Source: an uncultured Thermomicrobiales bacterium (lineage in GTDB: Bacteria; Chloroflexota; Chloroflexia; Thermomicrobiales; UBA6265). Taken from it: a stretch of 5,044 nucleotides of DNA. The stretch lies in the NCBI GenBank assembly GCA_902806365.1, contig CADCWJ010000669.1:1-5044 (forward strand), in the 5' to 3' direction. Positions 4,669 to 5,044 of this stretch are shown piece by piece (the first letter of the stretch is position 1; the number at the start of each line of letters is the position of its first letter). A program made the translations under genes and the position numbers. A model generated the notes under the pieces. It was not told the origin of the DNA, searched no databases, and was given only the letters and a program-made list of their open reading frames with translations.

Positions 4669-5044
4669 ATGAGCTCGTCATCCGCCGTCCCCGCTTTGCA
4701 GACCGGTCCGCCAGCAGAAACGATCGGACAACGCAACGAGCGACAGCGCCTCTCGACGATCGACCGCTTCCTGCCGGTCTGGATCGTGGCGGCGATGCTG
4801 CTGGGGATCCTGCTCGGCCGGGTGTTCCCGGACATTGGTGAGACGCTGGATAGGGTCAAGATCGCCGGCGTCTCGCTGCCGATCGCGGTCGGGTTGCTCT
4901 GGATGATGTATCCAGTGCTGGCCAAGGTTCGCTACGAAGCACTCGGGCGGTTCTCGACGCAGGGAAAGCTGTTCGCGGTCTCGACGGTGCTCAACTGGAT
5001 TGTCGGGCCGATCCTGATGTTCGCGCTGGCGTGGATCTTCCTGC
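4669..5044 (+). CDS. acr3: ACR3-family arsenite efflux permease, 3'-truncated
   Basis: The N-terminal 125 residues of an ACR3 (arsenical resistance-3) permease are visible; the frame stays open to the right edge and full-length proteins have about 350-400 residues. ACR3 is a ten-helix inner-membrane carrier that expels As(OH)3/arsenite using the proton-motive force. A hydrophilic leader of ~30 residues precedes the family start LSTIDRFLPVW (28-38) and TM1 (about 35-52, ending GILLGRVFP). The diagnostic ACR3 signature is LPIAVGLLWMMYPVLAKVRYE, around residues 70-90 (TM2 and loop). TM3 begins near 100 (KLFAVSTVLNWIVGPILM). The conserved TM4 cysteine lies beyond the window. An in-frame stop TAA at 4651 limits the start to ATG 4669 or TTG 4660. 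AAGG at 4652-4655 is 4 nt from TTG and 13 nt from ATG, so neither spacing is ideal; ATG is preferred. Expression is probably controlled by the ArsR encoded upstream. Confidence 0.93.
   Translation, partial: MSSSSAVPALQTGPPAETIGQRNERQRLSTIDRFLPVWIVAAMLLGILLGRVFPDIGETLDRVKIAGVSLPIAVGLLWMMYPVLAKVRYEALGRFSTQGKLFAVSTVLNWIVGPILMFALAWIFL

Noticed and set aside
4620..4841. A 73-codon plus-strand frame over the acr3 promoter region and N-terminus
   Set aside because: It overlaps the acr3 coding start in another frame, shows no domain, and the acr3 frame has a clear family signature.

Overview
The window is a GC-rich stretch (roughly two-thirds G+C by eye) with five same-strand (+) protein genes and short spacers. 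It reads as part of an arsenic-resistance (ars) island. The strongest evidence is an ArsR-family repressor with the CVCDL metalloid-binding motif followed by the N-terminal part of an ACR3-type arsenite efflux permease. The other three genes belong to families often found near such pairs. GC-rich codon use, a TTG start with a strong Shine-Dalgarno sequence and the gene mix fit a high-GC bacterium such as a Thermomicrobia-type Chloroflexota or an actinobacterium. That placement is an impression, not a demonstrated assignment.

Layout. (1) Positions 1-1196: the 3' part of a two-dinucleotide-fold flavoprotein (NAD(P)H/FAD oxidoreductase). Its FAD-binding N-terminus is off the left edge. It ends in an unusual tail of about 90 residues with four vicinal Cys-Cys pairs, one at the very C-terminus. 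(2) Positions 1217-2527: a complete 12-helix MFS permease, 20 nt downstream and probably co-transcribed. (3) A 232-bp spacer, then positions 2760-4007: an aquaporin (MIP) channel with a TTG start and a 195-residue hydrophilic tail. The tail contains an Arg-x-x triplet repeat organised in 21-residue units, then an acidic end. (4) A strong inverted repeat after the aquaporin, then arsR at 4127-4507. (5) A 161-bp spacer with a perfect 6-6-6 inverted repeat overlapping an extended -10-like sequence, a good candidate ArsR operator. The ACR3 gene starts at 4669 (or 4660) and runs off the right edge.

Working model: ArsR represses at the operator ahead of ACR3 and perhaps at its own promoter. As(III) releases it, ACR3 then extrudes arsenite, and the aquaporin offers a passive metalloid/neutral-solute path. 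The flavoprotein and MFS protein may modify and export another arsenic species. No arsenate reductase (arsC), arsM, arsH or GAPDH gene is visible, so the substrate of the flavoprotein/MFS pair is open. There are no tRNA or rRNA genes, CRISPR arrays or insertion sequences in the window.
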